From positions 1 to 5,163 of the forward strand of contig JAQTLI010000250.1 in NCBI GenBank assembly GCA_028714995.1: a DNA stretch of 5,163 nt, in the 5' to 3' direction. Origin of the DNA: Methylobacter sp. GTDB taxonomy: Bacteria; Pseudomonadota; Gammaproteobacteria; Methylococcales; Methylomonadaceae. Positions 4,565 to 5,163 of this stretch are shown here, piece by piece; positions within the stretch are counted from its first letter, which is position 1, and every line of letters starts with the position of its first letter. Below the pieces are notes generated by a model. The model made no database searches, was not told the origin of the DNA, and worked only from the letters and a program-made list of their open reading frames with translations. A program made the position numbers and the translations under genes.

Positions 4565-5104
4565 CGGTTTCTTGTCCAGTTTCCTTTGTAACGTGCGTCT
4601 ATGCATGTTTAATGCTCTGGCTGCGGCTGAAATATTGCCATCATGCTGCATCAGAACTTTTTGCAAATGTTCCCATTCCAGACGTTTTACGGATAAAGGA
4701 TTTTCACTAATCAATACGGATGAGTCGCCTTCATTTTTATGCAGGGCATTAACTATTTCATCCGCATTGGCGGGTTTTGTTAAGTAGTGTACGGCTCCCA
4801 GTTTTATTGCTTCAACGGCTGTTGCAATACTGGCAAAGCCGGTCAGCATCACACAAGCGGTATTGTCATCTAAAGAAAGCAATGTTTTTACCAATTCCAG
4901 GCCGGATTCATGGCCGATACGCAAATCAATCACTGCATATTCCGGCAAGTACTGTTCGGCAAGCGATATTCCAGTTTTTACATCATAAGCGACCAATACC
5001 TCGTAATTTCTTTTCTCTAATGCGGACTTCAATACTTTGCAAAAAGTTTCATCATCATCTACGAGTAATAGTCGCGGTTTATCCGTTTCCAGGGTTGTCA
5101 TCAT
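4553..5104 (-). CDS. Response regulator of the RegA/PrrA/ActR family
   Basis: A 183-residue cytoplasmic DNA-binding regulator. Residues 10-123 are the receiver domain: acidic pair D16/D17, phosphoacceptor D60 in VIDLRIG, T88 in MLTGFASIATAV, and K110 in LTKPA. Residues 143-176 are a Fis-type helix-turn-helix, with RLEWEHLQKVL leading into ISAAARALNMHRRTLQRKL. This combination of short receiver and small Fis-like domain without an AAA+ module is characteristic of RegA (also called PrrA, ActR or RoxR), the global redox regulator paired with RegB. The linker (124-140) has a single proline rather than the proline-rich hinge known from R. sphaeroides PrrA. ATG at 5104 or the adjacent ATG at 5101 could start it; AGAGA (5115-5111) suits either. 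The start lies inside the end of the upstream kinase gene, so the two are coupled. Its targets here are unknown. Confidence 0.9.
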   Translation of the reverse strand: MMTTLETDKPRLLLVDDDETFCKVLKSALEKRNYEVLVAYDVKTGISLAEQYLPEYAVIDLRIGHESGLELVKTLLSLDDNTACVMLTGFASIATAVEAIKLGAVHYLTKPANADEIVNALHKNEGDSSVLISENPLSVKRLEWEHLQKVLMQHDGNISAAARALNMHRRTLQRKLDKKPVKE

Positions 5105-5162
5105 TATTATTCTCTGTATTTAAAAGGGGGAGGGTGATTTCCACGCAGGCGCCACCTGAATC
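5079..5162 (-). CDS. Sensor histidine kinase, C-terminal end (cut by right edge)
   Basis: Only the last 27 codons are visible. They begin DSGGACVEITLPL, the usual final strand of a histidine kinase ATPase domain (a Gly-Gly followed by a V-x-I-x-L-P-L strand), then an Asn-rich tail of about 14 residues and a TAA at 5081-5079. The reading frame overlaps the response regulator's start by 26 bases, as is common for kinase-regulator pairs. The regulator's family makes a RegB/PrrB-type redox sensor the natural partner. The sensor domain, the His box and the quinone- or redox-sensing residues all lie outside the window, so the kinase type is inferred. Confidence 0.7.
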   Translation of the reverse strand, partial: DSGGACVEITLPLLNTENNNDDNPGNG

Positions 5163-5163
5163 C

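Noticed and set aside
4572..4787. Plus-strand frame opposite the response regulator
   Set aside because: It is antisense to the conserved helix-turn-helix and linker of the regulator and shows no recognisable protein features.

Overview
The window looks like ordinary chromosome from a fairly AT-rich gammaproteobacterium. The inorganic pyrophosphatase, MoaC, MoaD and MoaE all read close to E. coli-type proteins. The RegA/PrrA-type regulator and the free-standing lpxD would suit an environmental, possibly methanotrophic (Methylococcales-like), lineage. That last placement is inference, not something the sequence proves. No mobile element, CRISPR array, tRNA or rRNA was seen.

Layout, left to right. 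Positions 1-509 (minus) hold the start of a cysteine-rich DUF2797-type protein that runs off the left edge. A 75-bp divergent spacer with an extended -10 promoter separates it from ppa (585-1133, plus). Next come the molybdopterin genes in divergent arrangement: moaD-moaE on the minus strand (1932-1238) and moaC on the plus strand (1993-2469), sharing a 60-bp control region. A 214-bp spacer with two candidate promoters leads to a stand-alone lpxD-type acyltransferase gene (2684-3724, plus). A 207-bp gene-poor stretch follows and ends in a very strong symmetric terminator hairpin (3932-3959). That hairpin also closes a small minus-strand gene for an unrecognised 68-residue single-pass membrane protein (4172-3966). 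Upstream of that gene is 380 bp of AT-rich non-coding DNA with a consensus -35 box and two leader hairpins. The right edge carries a RegA/PrrA/ActR-type response regulator (5104-4553, minus), preceded by the last 27 codons of its sensor kinase, which overlap the regulator's start.

Functionally, MoaC makes cyclic pyranopterin monophosphate, and MoaD/MoaE add the dithiolene sulfurs during molybdenum cofactor synthesis. LpxD-type enzymes N-acylate the lipid A precursor. Ppa removes pyrophosphate from biosynthesis. The kinase/regulator pair probably senses redox state. The genes form several independent transcription units rather than one system. The least explained part is the small membrane protein with its structured leader and dedicated terminator, next to the two-component genes.
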